A DNA stretch of 64,000 bases from Lachnospiraceae bacterium (GCA_910575075.1 CAJTCY010000002.1:1-64000); one strand, 5' to 3'; positions 25,795-34,563 are shown, counted from the stretch's first letter. Made by a program: numbers and translations. Notes: generated by a model not told the origin, from the letters alone.

Positions 25795-28245
25795 CTAGCC
25801 CTGATAACTGATGCGTTCCACCAGCGACTCTTTTCTTAAATTCCTGCTGAGCAAAAAGGAAAGCAAACACTGCAGCAGCAGTATTACCAGAATCATGATA
25901 CCAATCTCCAGCCCGGGAAAATGATATTCATTGATTCCATAAACGTGAGTCTCTTTGGCGTATCTGAAAAGAGCATATCCCATTGGGCTTCCAACTGCCA
26001 AAGAAACTGCCACAGTTCCTGCTGTAAACAGAATCCCTTCCAGCTGCAGCATCAGATTGAGCTGGCGGTTGGTCATCCCTACTGCCTGCAGCACTCCCAG
26101 TTCCCGCTTCCTGGTTACCACTCCAGTAATAATCGTGTTGGCCATGTTCATAAAGCCAATGATCCCCAAAAACCCCAGAAAAACATAAACTCCCCATTGC
26201 ATAATACTGGTTGCCGTCTTAACATTCTCCATGGCACTGTCATAAGAATCAGTCTCTACATGTGCCACACCTGCCAAAAGTTCCTCAATGGCTGCCTTCA
26301 CATTCTTCTTGTCCTGTCTGCGGCAGTCTATCCAAATCTTTTCGGTGACATCTTCTGTAATGCCAAGTTTCTGAAAGGTTTCTTCTGTTATTACCCAGGA
26401 AGCCGGAGCGCTTCCAAAAGCCCCCATAAGCTTTCCCCGGTATTCTGCCTTGCCTTCTGTCAGGTCATGCATCAACAAATCCTCTCCCAGTTCATAACCA
26501 TAGTCTTCCAAGAAATGTGAATATCCAAAAATGACACCATCCTCTGCATTCACTTTGTCATAGTCCACAATTCCCAGAGCCGATCCTTTGCCGTAACGCT
26601 CAAACTCTTCCCGGTTCATGACACAGATACTGGTACGGCTACCCTCTTCATCCATTGCATCCGGGTTCTTGTTTTCCACCCCAAAAAGCTTCCGGCATCT
26701 GATTTCTGTTACCCCCGGAATTGCCTTTAACTGCTCCTGCAAATCCGCTCCCAGAGGATTTTCTCTCTGAATCTGAAAGAGATTATTTTCCGGATATGCC
26801 TTATCATTCAAACTCCAATCCAATTCTATGGAAAACTGTCCATATTCTACACTGCGCCGAGCTTCAAACTCGTTATCTATGTTGGCGGCAAAATGAGATA
26901 ATGTCACAAACAGCACACAGGATAACCCCATGGTGATAATGGTCGATATGGTTCTGCTGCGGTTTGCAGCCAGACCAGATAACGTCATTCCCAACACAGA
27001 GATTTTCTTCCTGCCCTTTCGCACGCTGTTCCTGCGCCTGCTGCTTTCCTGGTAACGGATCGCTTCCACCGGTGATATCTTTGCTGCCACCCGCATAGGA
27101 CGGGACAAAGCCAGACGGACTGTCAAGAGAGCTGCCAAGGCTACTGTCAGCAGCAACGGCAAAGATAATACCGTCACGCTCGTCAATTCTGCATCTGCAA
27201 TTCTTTCACTTACTCTTACCATCATCTGATTAAACAGTATAGACGCGATGCCGCAGCCTGCCAGAAGTCCCAGGGGAATGCCGACTGCTGACAAGAACAT
27301 TCCTTCTCTGAGAATCATTTTCTTCATCTGCCTTTTGGTAGCTCCCAAAGCCTTGATTTTTCCATATTCCTGAATCTTCTGCACCATTCCAACCTGAAAA
27401 ATATTATAAATAACCGCAACTGATACCAGAATTACCACCAAAGCAATCATAATACAAGCCACCACCGTCTCTGTGGCTGGATTATATGTCCACATGAGAT
27501 ACATGGAATTAGGAGAAACGTTATTTTTTGCTACTCCGCAGCGTTTTCCTAATTCCTGAATAACTTCCTCACAATTGCCTTCATTCATTTCCACAGATTC
27601 ATTTACACGGAAGGTTACCCCATAGTACCGCATTTCTTCCTCCCATAAAGATTCGTAGAATTCCTGGGATATATAGCCCTGCAATGCCTTCTGTACCGTT
27701 CCCATTTTCTGTGATTTGACCACACCGCTGACTACAAACTCTTTCTCTTCAAACTTGCTTTGCGTATCCCTGCGTAACGGAACTGTCACATGATCTTTGG
27801 GTTTTGCGTTCTCAAGTCCAAAAATTGCAAAAAATTCTTTAGAAGCCGCAATCTCATTTTCTTTCTCTGGCAAGGTCCCCACTTCCAGTGAATTGATAAA
27901 ATTTGTATTTTCTGCTGCATTAGCATCCATAAATGCCAGCCCCAGGTCAATTTTATTTTCACCTGGATCTACCTGGGCTGCATAGGCTGTCTTACCCACA
28001 TGGTTAAACTCACTGCGCAGTTTTATGTTCTCATACTGTTTTTCCGTAACTTTGTTGAATGTCCCGCTGTAATTTCCATAGATGTTTCCTGCGTTGAGCC
28101 GGTTATGCTGTACCATCCCGTATCCAAAACCTGCAATAGTGGTAAGAAGCAGGGTTGTCAGGAAAATGGAAAGTATGATGAGAATACTTTTAAAACCGTT
28201 TTGGCGCACATTGGAATATGCCAGTCCATGAATGGTATGTTTCAT
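25795..28245 (-). CDS. ABC transporter permease, FtsX/MacB fold
   Basis: 816 residues: an N-terminal helix, a large outside domain, a block of three helices near residues 260-380, a further helix and outside domain, and three C-terminal helices including GFLGIIGFMNMANTIITGVVTRKRELGVLQAVG. This is the duplicated FtsX arrangement of peptide-sensing or export permeases. Its start overlaps the ATPase stop by four bases. A BceR-like operator ahead of the operon suggests response to cell-wall-active peptides, but the protein is longer than typical BceB, so the substrate is open. Confidence 0.88.
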   Translation of the reverse strand: MKHTIHGLAYSNVRQNGFKSILIILSIFLTTLLLTTIAGFGYGMVQHNRLNAGNIYGNYSGTFNKVTEKQYENIKLRSEFNHVGKTAYAAQVDPGENKIDLGLAFMDANAAENTNFINSLEVGTLPEKENEIAASKEFFAIFGLENAKPKDHVTVPLRRDTQSKFEEKEFVVSGVVKSQKMGTVQKALQGYISQEFYESLWEEEMRYYGVTFRVNESVEMNEGNCEEVIQELGKRCGVAKNNVSPNSMYLMWTYNPATETVVACIMIALVVILVSVAVIYNIFQVGMVQKIQEYGKIKALGATKRQMKKMILREGMFLSAVGIPLGLLAGCGIASILFNQMMVRVSERIADAELTSVTVLSLPLLLTVALAALLTVRLALSRPMRVAAKISPVEAIRYQESSRRRNSVRKGRKKISVLGMTLSGLAANRSRTISTIITMGLSCVLFVTLSHFAANIDNEFEARRSVEYGQFSIELDWSLNDKAYPENNLFQIQRENPLGADLQEQLKAIPGVTEIRCRKLFGVENKNPDAMDEEGSRTSICVMNREEFERYGKGSALGIVDYDKVNAEDGVIFGYSHFLEDYGYELGEDLLMHDLTEGKAEYRGKLMGAFGSAPASWVITEETFQKLGITEDVTEKIWIDCRRQDKKNVKAAIEELLAGVAHVETDSYDSAMENVKTATSIMQWGVYVFLGFLGIIGFMNMANTIITGVVTRKRELGVLQAVGMTNRQLNLMLQLEGILFTAGTVAVSLAVGSPMGYALFRYAKETHVYGINEYHFPGLEIGIMILVILLLQCLLSFLLSRNLRKESLVERISYQG

Positions 28246-28916
28246 CCCTGTTCCACCACCTTTCCATCCTCAATCACCAGAATACGGTCTGCAATCTGCG
28301 CGATATCCTGGTCATGAGTAATCATTACCAGTGTCTGTCCATATTTCTGTGCTGACATCTTCAAGAGTCCTATCACCTCATCACTGGTCTTAGAATCCAG
28401 GTTTCCCGTAGGTTCATCGGCAAGAATGATATCTGGTTTAGAGGCAAGAGCTCTTGCAATCGCTACTCTCTGCTGCTGCCCCCCGGAAAGAGTATGCGGA
28501 AGATTATGTATCTTCTCTTCCATTCCCAGCGTCTTTATAATATCCTGCACGAAATGTTCGTCTGCTTCCTTTCCATCTAATCCGATCGGCAGCACAATGT
28601 TTTCCCATACATTGATGGAAGACACCAGATTAAATGCCTGAAAAATAAAGCCAATTTTTCTTCTGCGGAATACCGCCAGCTCTTCTTCCTTCAATGCAAA
28701 TATGTCTTTTCCTTTCATCCACACCTTGCCGCTGGTAGGAACATCCAGTCCCCCCAGAAGATGGAGCAGCGTGCTTTTTCCTGAACCAGATTTGCCTACA
28801 ATAGCGGCAAACTCTCCTTTTTCAATGGCAATCTCAGCATTTCTCACTGCCTGCACCTGATTTTCCCCTGTTCCATAATATTTACACAGTTGTTCTGTCC
28901 TTAAAATCGTTTCCAT
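28242..28916 (-). CDS. ABC transporter ATP-binding protein, MacB/LolD type
   Basis: 224 residues with GKSGSGKSTLLHLLGG, Q-loop FQAFNLV, signature LSGGQQQRVAIARAL, Walker B IILADEPTGNLD and MITHD. This set, with the LDSKTSDEV continuation, is typical of ATPases paired with FtsX-fold permeases. It is the first gene of a two-gene operon and powers the permease encoded next. CAGGAGG precedes the ATG. Confidence 0.94.
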   Translation of the reverse strand: METILRTEQLCKYYGTGENQVQAVRNAEIAIEKGEFAAIVGKSGSGKSTLLHLLGGLDVPTSGKVWMKGKDIFALKEEELAVFRRRKIGFIFQAFNLVSSINVWENIVLPIGLDGKEADEHFVQDIIKTLGMEEKIHNLPHTLSGGQQQRVAIARALASKPDIILADEPTGNLDSKTSDEVIGLLKMSAQKYGQTLVMITHDQDIAQIADRILVIEDGKVVEQG

Positions 28917-29015
28917 CGTAGTCCTCCTGTAAACTAACCTTTGATCCTTTTGCTCTTTCTAAGATACAGTTTACCCTGGATTTCTTTCAGATGCCTTGCA
29001 AAATTTGAAAAAAGA

Positions 29016-29031
29016 CTTACAGATTTGTAAG
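29016..29031. promoter_or_regulatory. BceR-like operator upstream of the FtsX-type ABC operon
   Basis: CTTACA-GATT-TGTAAG is a perfect dyad and fits the TNACA-N4-TGTAA consensus of BceR-type regulators, about 100 bases before the ATPase start. On the minus strand it is followed by TCTTTTTT, so a small terminator is an alternative reading. The rest of 28917-29300 shows only AT-rich DNA and a short hairpin (ATCAGGAAAT...ATTTTTCCTGAT). Confidence 0.5.
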
Positions 29032-29304
29032 AATCAGGAAATATCCGTATTTTTCCTGATATATATAATCATTTTCCTTGTCAAACAAGTCCTCTTGATG
29101 ATTCACCACTTTATAAATATACACTTATCAATACAAGTGGACGATTGAGAACAAATTGATATTGAATTTTGTAAAAAATTTGAATAATTAGATAAAATGG
29201 AAAACGCAATAGCCATCTAACGAGCAGAGGAACTCACTGAAATACACGCTACAAAAAAATGAACAACAATCGGATGGAAAAGAATGAGGAAGCAAAAAGA
29301 CTTC

Positions 29305-29333
29305 TTGCTTCCTGCTCCCAGATATGCTATATT
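29305..29333 (+). promoter_or_regulatory. Promoter of the putative antitoxin RNA
   Basis: TTGCTT, 17 bp and TATATT, reading toward the 3' end of the oppositely oriented small toxin gene. Confidence 0.55.
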
Positions 29334-29339
29334 GGATAT

Positions 29340-29445
29340 AAGAAAAGGGTAAAGCCATAGAAGCGGCTCTACCCTCCAAAAGTTGTTTTTTACCTCATAA
29401 GAGGCAAGCCGTCACTATTGTGAGTAGTGGCGGTTATTTTCGTTT
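29340..29445 (+). ncRNA. Putative antisense antitoxin RNA (RNAII-like) of a par-type type I system
   Basis: A transcript from the promoter at 29305-29333 would be about 105 nt and end at the hairpin GCCGTCACTA...TAGTGGCGGT followed by TTATTTTCGTTTT, overlapping the toxin 3' end. It contains TCTACCCTCCAAAAG, and a near-identical copy (GTATACCCTCCGAAAAA) lies on the same strand beyond the toxin gene. The toxin mRNA leader therefore carries its complement. Convergent RNAs sharing direct repeats and a terminator are the layout of the enterococcal par (Fst) locus. Confidence 0.55.
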
Positions 29446-29529
29446 TCCCTTGTAAGTCTGATAGATTAAATTAGCAAAGGCAACAATGAGTATTTCAATC
29501 TGAATTAAATCCTGATATGTAACATACAT
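29434..29529 (-). CDS. Holin-like small membrane toxin peptide (type I toxin)
   Basis: 31 residues: MYVTYQDLIQ, then hydrophobic IEILIVAFANLIYQTY and a basic end KGKRK. This is the form of the short 'putative holin-like toxin' peptides (Hol_Tox/TxpA-like) of Firmicutes, which depolarise the membrane when not silenced by an RNA antitoxin. GGAGGGCG stands seven bases before the ATG. A convergent RNA gene with matching repeats supports the call. It lies just after tcdA. Confidence 0.75.
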   Translation of the reverse strand: MYVTYQDLIQIEILIVAFANLIYQTYKGKRK

Positions 29530-29566
29530 TGTTATCGCCCTCCTTTCTTTCGTCTGGAGAGCTGTA

Positions 29567-29580
29567 TACCCTCCGAAAAA
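29567..29580. repeat. Direct repeat of the par-type locus (second copy; first at 29371-29383)
   Basis: TACCCTCCGAAAA here and TACCCTCCAAAAG at 29371-29383 flank the toxin gene in the same orientation. They give short complementary stretches between the convergent toxin mRNA leader and the antitoxin RNA. Confidence 0.55.
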
Positions 29581-29606
29581 TAAGAGGGGATAAAGCCTTT
29601 TTATAA

Positions 29607-30350
29607 CTACATTTCTTGCAGCAGGTCCCGCACCACTTCCCCTGCTGCAATCAGTCCTGCCGCTGCCGGAACAAAGGCGCTGCTGCCTGGTGTCTGCCTG
29701 CGGCTGTCCCCTTGTGCTCCATTATATTCCTGTTCTTTGCAATCCATTTCCTGTCTCCGTGGTTTCAAGGGTGTTTCTCTGGAGTACACCACCTTCAGGC
29801 TGGTAATACCGCGCTTCTTTAGTTCTCTGCGCATTACCTTTGCCAGAGGACACACAGAAGTCTCGGAAATGTCAGCCGCCATAAATGCCGCCGGGTCCAT
29901 TTTATTTCCTGCTCCCATACAGCTAATCACTGGCGTTTTAGCCTCTTTTGCCTGCTGTACCAGCATCAATTTACCAGTTACTGTATCAATGGCATCTACC
30001 ACATAATCATACTTTGTAAAGTCAAACTGAGCTGCCGTTTCCGGCAGATAGAAAATACGGTAAATATTTACCTGCGCCCGTGGATTGATATCGAGAACCC
30101 GTTCTCTTGCCACTTCTACCTTATATCTTCCAATCGTACTGTGAAGGGCATAAATCTGGCGGTTCAGGTTGGTCAGGCTGATCTTATCGTTATCAATCAA
30201 ATCTAAAGTTCCTACACCGCTTCTTGCCAGGGCTTCTACTGTATAGCCGCCTACGCCGCCCACGCCGAATACTGCTACTCGTGACTGCTGCAGACGTTTG
30301 AGGCCTTCCTCTCCTGTCAGCAGTTCCATCCTTGAAAATTGATTCTGCAT
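29607..30350 (-). CDS. tcdA: tRNA threonylcarbamoyladenosine dehydratase (ThiF/HesA family)
   Basis: Cyclises t6A37 of ANN-decoding tRNAs to ct6A using ATP. 247 residues: GVGGVGGYTVEALARSGVG nucleotide site, DNDKISLTNLNRQ, DAIDTVTGKL, ISCMGAGNKMDP and a C-terminal KPRRQE-like region, all as in TcdA. GGGAGG precedes the ATG. It follows larE by 12 bases and is probably in its operon. Confidence 0.9.
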   Translation of the reverse strand: MQNQFSRMELLTGEEGLKRLQQSRVAVFGVGGVGGYTVEALARSGVGTLDLIDNDKISLTNLNRQIYALHSTIGRYKVEVARERVLDINPRAQVNIYRIFYLPETAAQFDFTKYDYVVDAIDTVTGKLMLVQQAKEAKTPVISCMGAGNKMDPAAFMAADISETSVCPLAKVMRRELKKRGITSLKVVYSRETPLKPRRQEMDCKEQEYNGAQGDSRRQTPGSSAFVPAAAGLIAAGEVVRDLLQEM

Positions 30351-30362
30351 ACCATTCCTCCC

Positions 30363-31205
30363 TTATTCCTGACGCTTTGTCAGCATTTCGTTCATGCTTC
30401 CCATCCGGTAACCAGCCAAATCCATAGTCACATAGGAAAAACCTGCTGTTTTCAATGCCTCCAGAATGATCGTTCTGTTTTCTTGGGAGATCAGCCTGGG
30501 AAATTCTTTTTCGTCTGTCTCAATCCTTGCCATCGTTCCATGCATCCTTACCCGTACCTGTGAAAAGCCCAGGCTCCATAAAAGCTGTTCCGCTTCTTCC
30601 ACCATCCGAAGCTTTTCTCTGGTAATCTGTTCTCCATATGCAAAACGGGAAGAAAGACACGCAAAAGAAGGCTTGTCCCAGGTGGACAGCCCATATTGCT
30701 TGGACATAAAACGAATTTCCTCTTTCGTAAACTTTGCCTCTCGAAGAGGGCTCAGGATTCCCAGCTCTGCGATTGCCTGCATACCCGGCCTGTAATCCCC
30801 TTCATCATCCAGATTAGAACCTTCTGCTACATGTAAAATTCCGTATTCCCTGGCCGTTTTCAGAACTTTCTCAAACAGCGCCCGCTTACACAAATAACAC
30901 CGATTGGGAGGATTCTGGCTGAATCCTGGAACCGCCAGTTCATCAAAATTGCAGACTGTCTGGCGGATGCCTTCTCTGACGCAAAATTCCTGAGCTTGCT
31001 TTTGTTCTGCTTCCGGGAAAGAACTGGAATGCACCGTAATTGCCAAAACTTTATCTCTCAGCACTTCATGCGCGGCCTTTAATAAAAAGGTAGAATCCAC
31101 TCCGCTAGAATATGCCACGGCTAGTTCGCCTAAGCCTTTCAGATTTCTTTTCATCACCTGCAGCTTCTCAAATGTTTTCCCTGTGTCAAACGGTCTGGCT
31201 TCCAT
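30363..31205 (-). CDS. larE: ATP-dependent sacrificial sulfur transferase LarE
   Basis: Builds the nickel-pincer cofactor of lactate racemase by giving up a Cys sulfur. 280 residues; PP-loop AYSSGVDSTFLL, and NRCYLCKRALF, where the first Cys corresponds to the position used as sulfur donor in the single-Cys type. The ATG nine bases after GGAGG is chosen. larA, larB and larC are not in the window, so the cofactor's client enzyme is elsewhere or different. Confidence 0.88.
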   Translation of the reverse strand: MEARPFDTGKTFEKLQVMKRNLKGLGELAVAYSSGVDSTFLLKAAHEVLRDKVLAITVHSSSFPEAEQKQAQEFCVREGIRQTVCNFDELAVPGFSQNPPNRCYLCKRALFEKVLKTAREYGILHVAEGSNLDDEGDYRPGMQAIAELGILSPLREAKFTKEEIRFMSKQYGLSTWDKPSFACLSSRFAYGEQITREKLRMVEEAEQLLWSLGFSQVRVRMHGTMARIETDEKEFPRLISQENRTIILEALKTAGFSYVTMDLAGYRMGSMNEMLTKRQE

Positions 31206-31234
31206 ATCATTTTCCCTCCGTAACATTTCAATGT

Positions 31235-31606
31235 TCAGCGATTCATACGCTCGTGCTCTGCTTTAATTTCCTCAAAAAGCTGCCACACATTCCAATTTTG
31301 GTTTTCTGCGGTAAGGACTGCTTTGTATGGAACGGAAACTCCAGACTTACGTACTGCCCTTAACACCTGATCAATCCTGTTACTGTCAAGTCCTGCCATA
31401 ACCAGCAACTCGCCAGTCAGTTCATCGCCTGTACAGATCTCCCCCTTTGGCTCCAGCTCTTTTATTCCGGCCAGGCAGCCCACAGGCTTCCCGTAATCCT
31501 CCAGGGAAATTTCTTTTATTCTCATACGCAGGGGAAACAGAGCTCTGGTGAGCCTGTTTCTCCTGTCTTTGTCTGTAAAATGAAATAATAAGATAACCTC
31601 TCTCAT
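31235..31606 (-). CDS. DUF3783 domain protein
   Basis: 123 residues. The C-terminal half (ELLVMAGLDSNRIDQVLRAVRKSGVSVPYKAVLTAENQ) matches DUF3783, small proteins of unknown function in Clostridia. The N-terminal half is a short alpha/beta segment. No signal or membrane segment. AGAGGTG precedes the ATG, and larE starts 29 bases later, so it is likely the first gene of the DUF3783-larE-tcdA operon. Confidence 0.7.
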   Translation of the reverse strand: MREVILLFHFTDKDRRNRLTRALFPLRMRIKEISLEDYGKPVGCLAGIKELEPKGEICTGDELTGELLVMAGLDSNRIDQVLRAVRKSGVSVPYKAVLTAENQNWNVWQLFEEIKAEHERMNR

Positions 31607-31632
31607 GTTCTGTCACCTCTGTCTTTGATGTG

Positions 31633-32355
31633 CTAAATATAATTAATCTGCATTCCGCCAAAACTGACATCTCCAGTAATCCGTAAAACTGTGTTCTCAT
31701 CCGCCATTTTGCGTTTTCCGCTTTCCTCTACACTTCCAAAAGAAGTATTCACATCCAGAACTACTTTCCATTCTCCTGGTATATAGAGTTCCAGATTTCC
31801 CATGTGGACGTCCGCCTGTACCACTGCCTCTTCTCCTTGTTCTATGTGAGCATCATCAAAATATACACATAGATTTCCGAAAGAACTTTTTAAAAATGCG
31901 CGTTTAAAACGAGCGCTTTTGATGTATTTTACAGCAGAACTGAAATTGACGGAACACTCTACAGTCTCTCCGCAGTCCTCGTCTATAATCTGTTCCTTTT
32001 GCTGCCAATGCCTGTCGATTGTATCATCGTACTTAACTTCCATCTGCACATGTTTTTTTTTGAAAATCATATTCAGGCCAATCGTTCCAAGAAGTGCGGC
32101 CCCTAAGACCGGCCAGGGAGTCAGATGTTCAATCCCCAGCGGTTCATCATATAAAATCCCCAGAAAAGCAAGAGAAAACAAAATGCCTCCAAAACTTCGC
32201 TCCACTACATTATCAATCAAAATCCCCAGCAATACCACAGTGACAATAATTTTAAATAATCCTATATCCCAGAAAAAACCGATTCTGTCTACCATGATAA
32301 ATACCGCCCCTATAATCATCAGCAAACCGATAATTATTTCTTTTTTTCGTTTCAT
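31633..32355 (-). CDS. LiaF-like membrane protein
   Basis: 240 residues: four short hydrophobic segments in the first 115 residues (IIIGLLMIIGAVFIMVD; FKIIVTVVLLGILI; GGILFSLAFLGILY; WPVLGAALLGTIGL), then a cytoplasmic beta-rich domain with repeated strand motifs (FKRAFLKSSFGNLCVYFDDA, ADVHMGNLELYIP, SFGSVEESG). This resembles LiaF, which inhibits cell-envelope stress signalling. Its start overlaps the stop of the LytTR gene by four bases, so the two work together. Confidence 0.7.
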   Translation of the reverse strand: MKRKKEIIIGLLMIIGAVFIMVDRIGFFWDIGLFKIIVTVVLLGILIDNVVERSFGGILFSLAFLGILYDEPLGIEHLTPWPVLGAALLGTIGLNMIFKKKHVQMEVKYDDTIDRHWQQKEQIIDEDCGETVECSVNFSSAVKYIKSARFKRAFLKSSFGNLCVYFDDAHIEQGEEAVVQADVHMGNLELYIPGEWKVVLDVNTSFGSVEESGKRKMADENTVLRITGDVSFGGMQINYI

Positions 32356-32813
32356 AGCTTCCTCCTTTTCTCCGCCAGCCGTTCCACCAGCGCCTTATAA
32401 TAGTTCCTCGACACATACACCTGTTTATGGCTTTGTGCAAATTCCACAACACTGGAGGAAGTCAGGTTGCGCGCAATGGAATAAATATGGTTGAGATTTA
32501 CAATGGCAGATTTGGAAATGCGCATAAAAAACCCTGGCAGCAATTCTTCCAGTTCATAAAGTTTATACTCTGTCTCCAGCACATTGTCTCTGGTATGTGC
32601 ATATACCAGCTTGCTTTCTGTCTCAAAAAATAGAATTTCTTCCACTGGCAGGTAATAATCCTTTCCCCCCTGTTTCAGCGTCATATGATGGCCTTTTTCA
32701 CTCTGTTCCATGATTGCGGACTGGATACGCAGAACATTTTCATCCATCTTCCTGCAGCGTATTACCACTTCCTCGTCCTTGACCGATTCATCAATCTCAA
32801 TTCTCACCTTCAT
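32352..32813 (-). CDS. LytTR-domain DNA-binding regulator without receiver
   Basis: 153 residues: a short N-terminal part (VRIEIDESVKDEEVVIRC), then a LytTR domain (YYLPVEEILFFETESKLVYAHT, GFMRISKSAIVNLNHIYSI, VYVSRNYYKAL). Such stand-alone LytTR proteins are usually encoded with a membrane partner that restrains them; here the partner is the LiaF-like protein. The start is the ATG seven bases after GGAGGA. Inferred role: an autoregulated membrane-stress switch. Confidence 0.85.
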   Translation of the reverse strand: MKVRIEIDESVKDEEVVIRCRKMDENVLRIQSAIMEQSEKGHHMTLKQGGKDYYLPVEEILFFETESKLVYAHTRDNVLETEYKLYELEELLPGFFMRISKSAIVNLNHIYSIARNLTSSSVVEFAQSHKQVYVSRNYYKALVERLAEKRRKL

Positions 32814-33002
32814 CCACTGTTCCTCCATGGATTTATTATATCAATTCTTCCACATCTGTAAACAGATACCGTCCAAGGCGTTTATTTCTACTGCCAACAG
32901 GTAAGTTTTCCGGCATTACAAGTCAGAATACTGTTTCGGTACAAACACATCTTTCCATTTTTTTTCATATATTGTAGAGACCATTTATTTTTGAGGAAAC
33001 CT

Positions 33003-33872
33003 ATGGAAAAATCCATTACCATAATAGGCGGAGACTTAAGGCAATGTTATGCTGCAGAATATTTTCGTATGCTGGGCTGGCAGACCACCTGCTGGCACAC
33101 CCCTGAATTCCCCTTTCATTCCGACATTTATGCTGCTGGCAGCCTGCGCGACGCAGTGGAACATTCCCGGCTGATACTTGCACCCGCCCCATTGACGCGG
33201 GATGGAAACAACTTATTTCAGCCTGAATCCATACCGTTCCACTGCAGCCTGGACAGTCTGTGGGCAGAACTGAACGCAGACCATACACTTGCTGCCCTCA
33301 GCCTGAATGATACACAGAAACAGATTCTTAACAGCAGAGGCTGTAAGACACTTACTTTCGGCTCTTATGATTTTTTCACTGCAGAAAACGCTGTGCTCAC
33401 CGCAGAGGGACTTCTTGCCGAGGTAATTCGATATACCCCTTTTTCCCTGTCCTCTGCCAATATGCTGCTGCTAGGTTTCGGACGGTGCGGATCTGCAATT
33501 GGCAGGTTATTTCATCCTCTCTGCCGCGGCATTTATCTGCTGGAACAGGACCCCCAAAGGCAAGCGCTTGCGAAAAGCAGCAGCCTCTTTCCTGTCACTG
33601 CTGAAGATCTGCCTCAGATACTTCCTCAATGCCAGATACTGATTAACACCATTCCGGCCCCTGTACTGGAACCTTCCGCGCTGTGCCTGCTCCATCATTC
33701 CTGCCACATATTCGACATTGCCTCCGCTCCCTGCGGTTTCCCAGAAGATACTACCAGAAAATGCCTGCTGCCCTATTATCGGCTTCCTGGCATTCCTGGA
33801 CGTTTCTCTCCCGTTACTGCCGGAGAACTCATTGGCAGAACTATAGAAAGGATGACAGAACATGTTTTATGA
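33003..33872 (+). CDS. dpaA: Dipicolinate synthase subunit A
   Basis: With DpaB converts dihydrodipicolinate to dipicolinic acid in the mother cell for spore-core dehydration. 289 residues; ITIIGGDLRQ at the N-terminus and a Rossmann fold NMLLLGFGRCGSAIGRLF in the second half, as in SpoVFA. GAGG precedes the ATG. It overlaps dpaB by 11 bases. A SigK-type promoter is expected, but no segment with correct spacing was found. Confidence 0.92.
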   Translation: MEKSITIIGGDLRQCYAAEYFRMLGWQTTCWHTPEFPFHSDIYAAGSLRDAVEHSRLILAPAPLTRDGNNLFQPESIPFHCSLDSLWAELNADHTLAALSLNDTQKQILNSRGCKTLTFGSYDFFTAENAVLTAEGLLAEVIRYTPFSLSSANMLLLGFGRCGSAIGRLFHPLCRGIYLLEQDPQRQALAKSSSLFPVTAEDLPQILPQCQILINTIPAPVLEPSALCLLHHSCHIFDIASAPCGFPEDTTRKCLLPYYRLPGIPGRFSPVTAGELIGRTIERMTEHVL

Positions 33873-34461
33873 TTTTCATGACAAATCCATCGGAGTCGGT
33901 TTTACCGGTTCTTTTTGCACCTATGAGAAAATTTTTTGCGCACTGGACGCATTAAAGGAAACCGGAGCAAAACTTCTTCCCGTATTTTCTCTGAACGCTT
34001 CTTCTCTGGATTCCCGTTTTGGCACCAGTGCGTCATTTATGGAACGTGCAGAGAAGATTACAGGCCATGTACCGATCACATCTATTCCAGCGGCAGAGCC
34101 TATCGGTCCCAAAGGGCTTATGGATATTCTAGTTATTGCCCCCTGCACTGGAAATACGCTCTCCAAGCTTGCAAACGGTATTTCCGATACGCCTGTTCTG
34201 ATGGCTGCAAAATCTCACCTGCGCAACAACCGACCTCTGGTCATTTCCCTATCCACCAACGATGCATTGGGAATGAACCTGAAAAATATCGGAATTCTTC
34301 TAAACACCAAAAATATTTACTTTGTTCCATTTGGGCAGGACGACTATCAGGCAAAACCCAATTCTATGACAGCGTTCACTGATCTTCTGCCAGAAACCAT
34401 TGATGCCGCTTTAAACGGCAGACAGATTCAGCCTGTGATACGCAGCCCTCATGGCGCATAA
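33862..34461 (+). CDS. dpaB: Dipicolinate synthase subunit B
   Basis: 199 residues of the flavoprotein-like SpoVFB family: VGFTGSFCTYEKIF, LVIAPCTGNTLSKLANGI, PLVISLSTNDALG and KNIYFVPFGQDD. It completes the dipicolinate synthase heteromer and is coupled to dpaA by overlap. Its presence is strong evidence that the organism forms heat-resistant spores. Confidence 0.93.
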   Translation: MFYDFHDKSIGVGFTGSFCTYEKIFCALDALKETGAKLLPVFSLNASSLDSRFGTSASFMERAEKITGHVPITSIPAAEPIGPKGLMDILVIAPCTGNTLSKLANGISDTPVLMAAKSHLRNNRPLVISLSTNDALGMNLKNIGILLNTKNIYFVPFGQDDYQAKPNSMTAFTDLLPETIDAALNGRQIQPVIRSPHGA

Positions 34462-34469
34462 ATAATTTA

Positions 34470-34515
34470 AGTTTCCCAATAGAGAGGGAAACAGCCGCTT
34501 GCTGGAGCGGCTGTT
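34470..34515 (+). terminator. Double hairpin after dpaB
   Basis: GTTTCCC...GGGAAAC is followed directly by AGCCGCT...AGCGGCT. The tail is only GTTACATAAAT, so termination is plausible but not textbook. Confidence 0.5.
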
Positions 34516-34563
34516 ACATAAATAGAGTATTACGTGTTATAAGTAAGCTCTCATAAATAAACT

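Noticed and set aside
29188-29379. 63-residue leftward frame beside the type I toxin
   Set aside because: It overlaps the antitoxin RNA promoter, has no ribosome site and has an odd Ser/Phe/Cys-rich composition.
32939-32976. Possible SigK promoter for dpaA (GTACA and CATATATTGTA)
   Set aside because: The spacing is about 22 bp where 16-17 is needed and the -10 match is incomplete.
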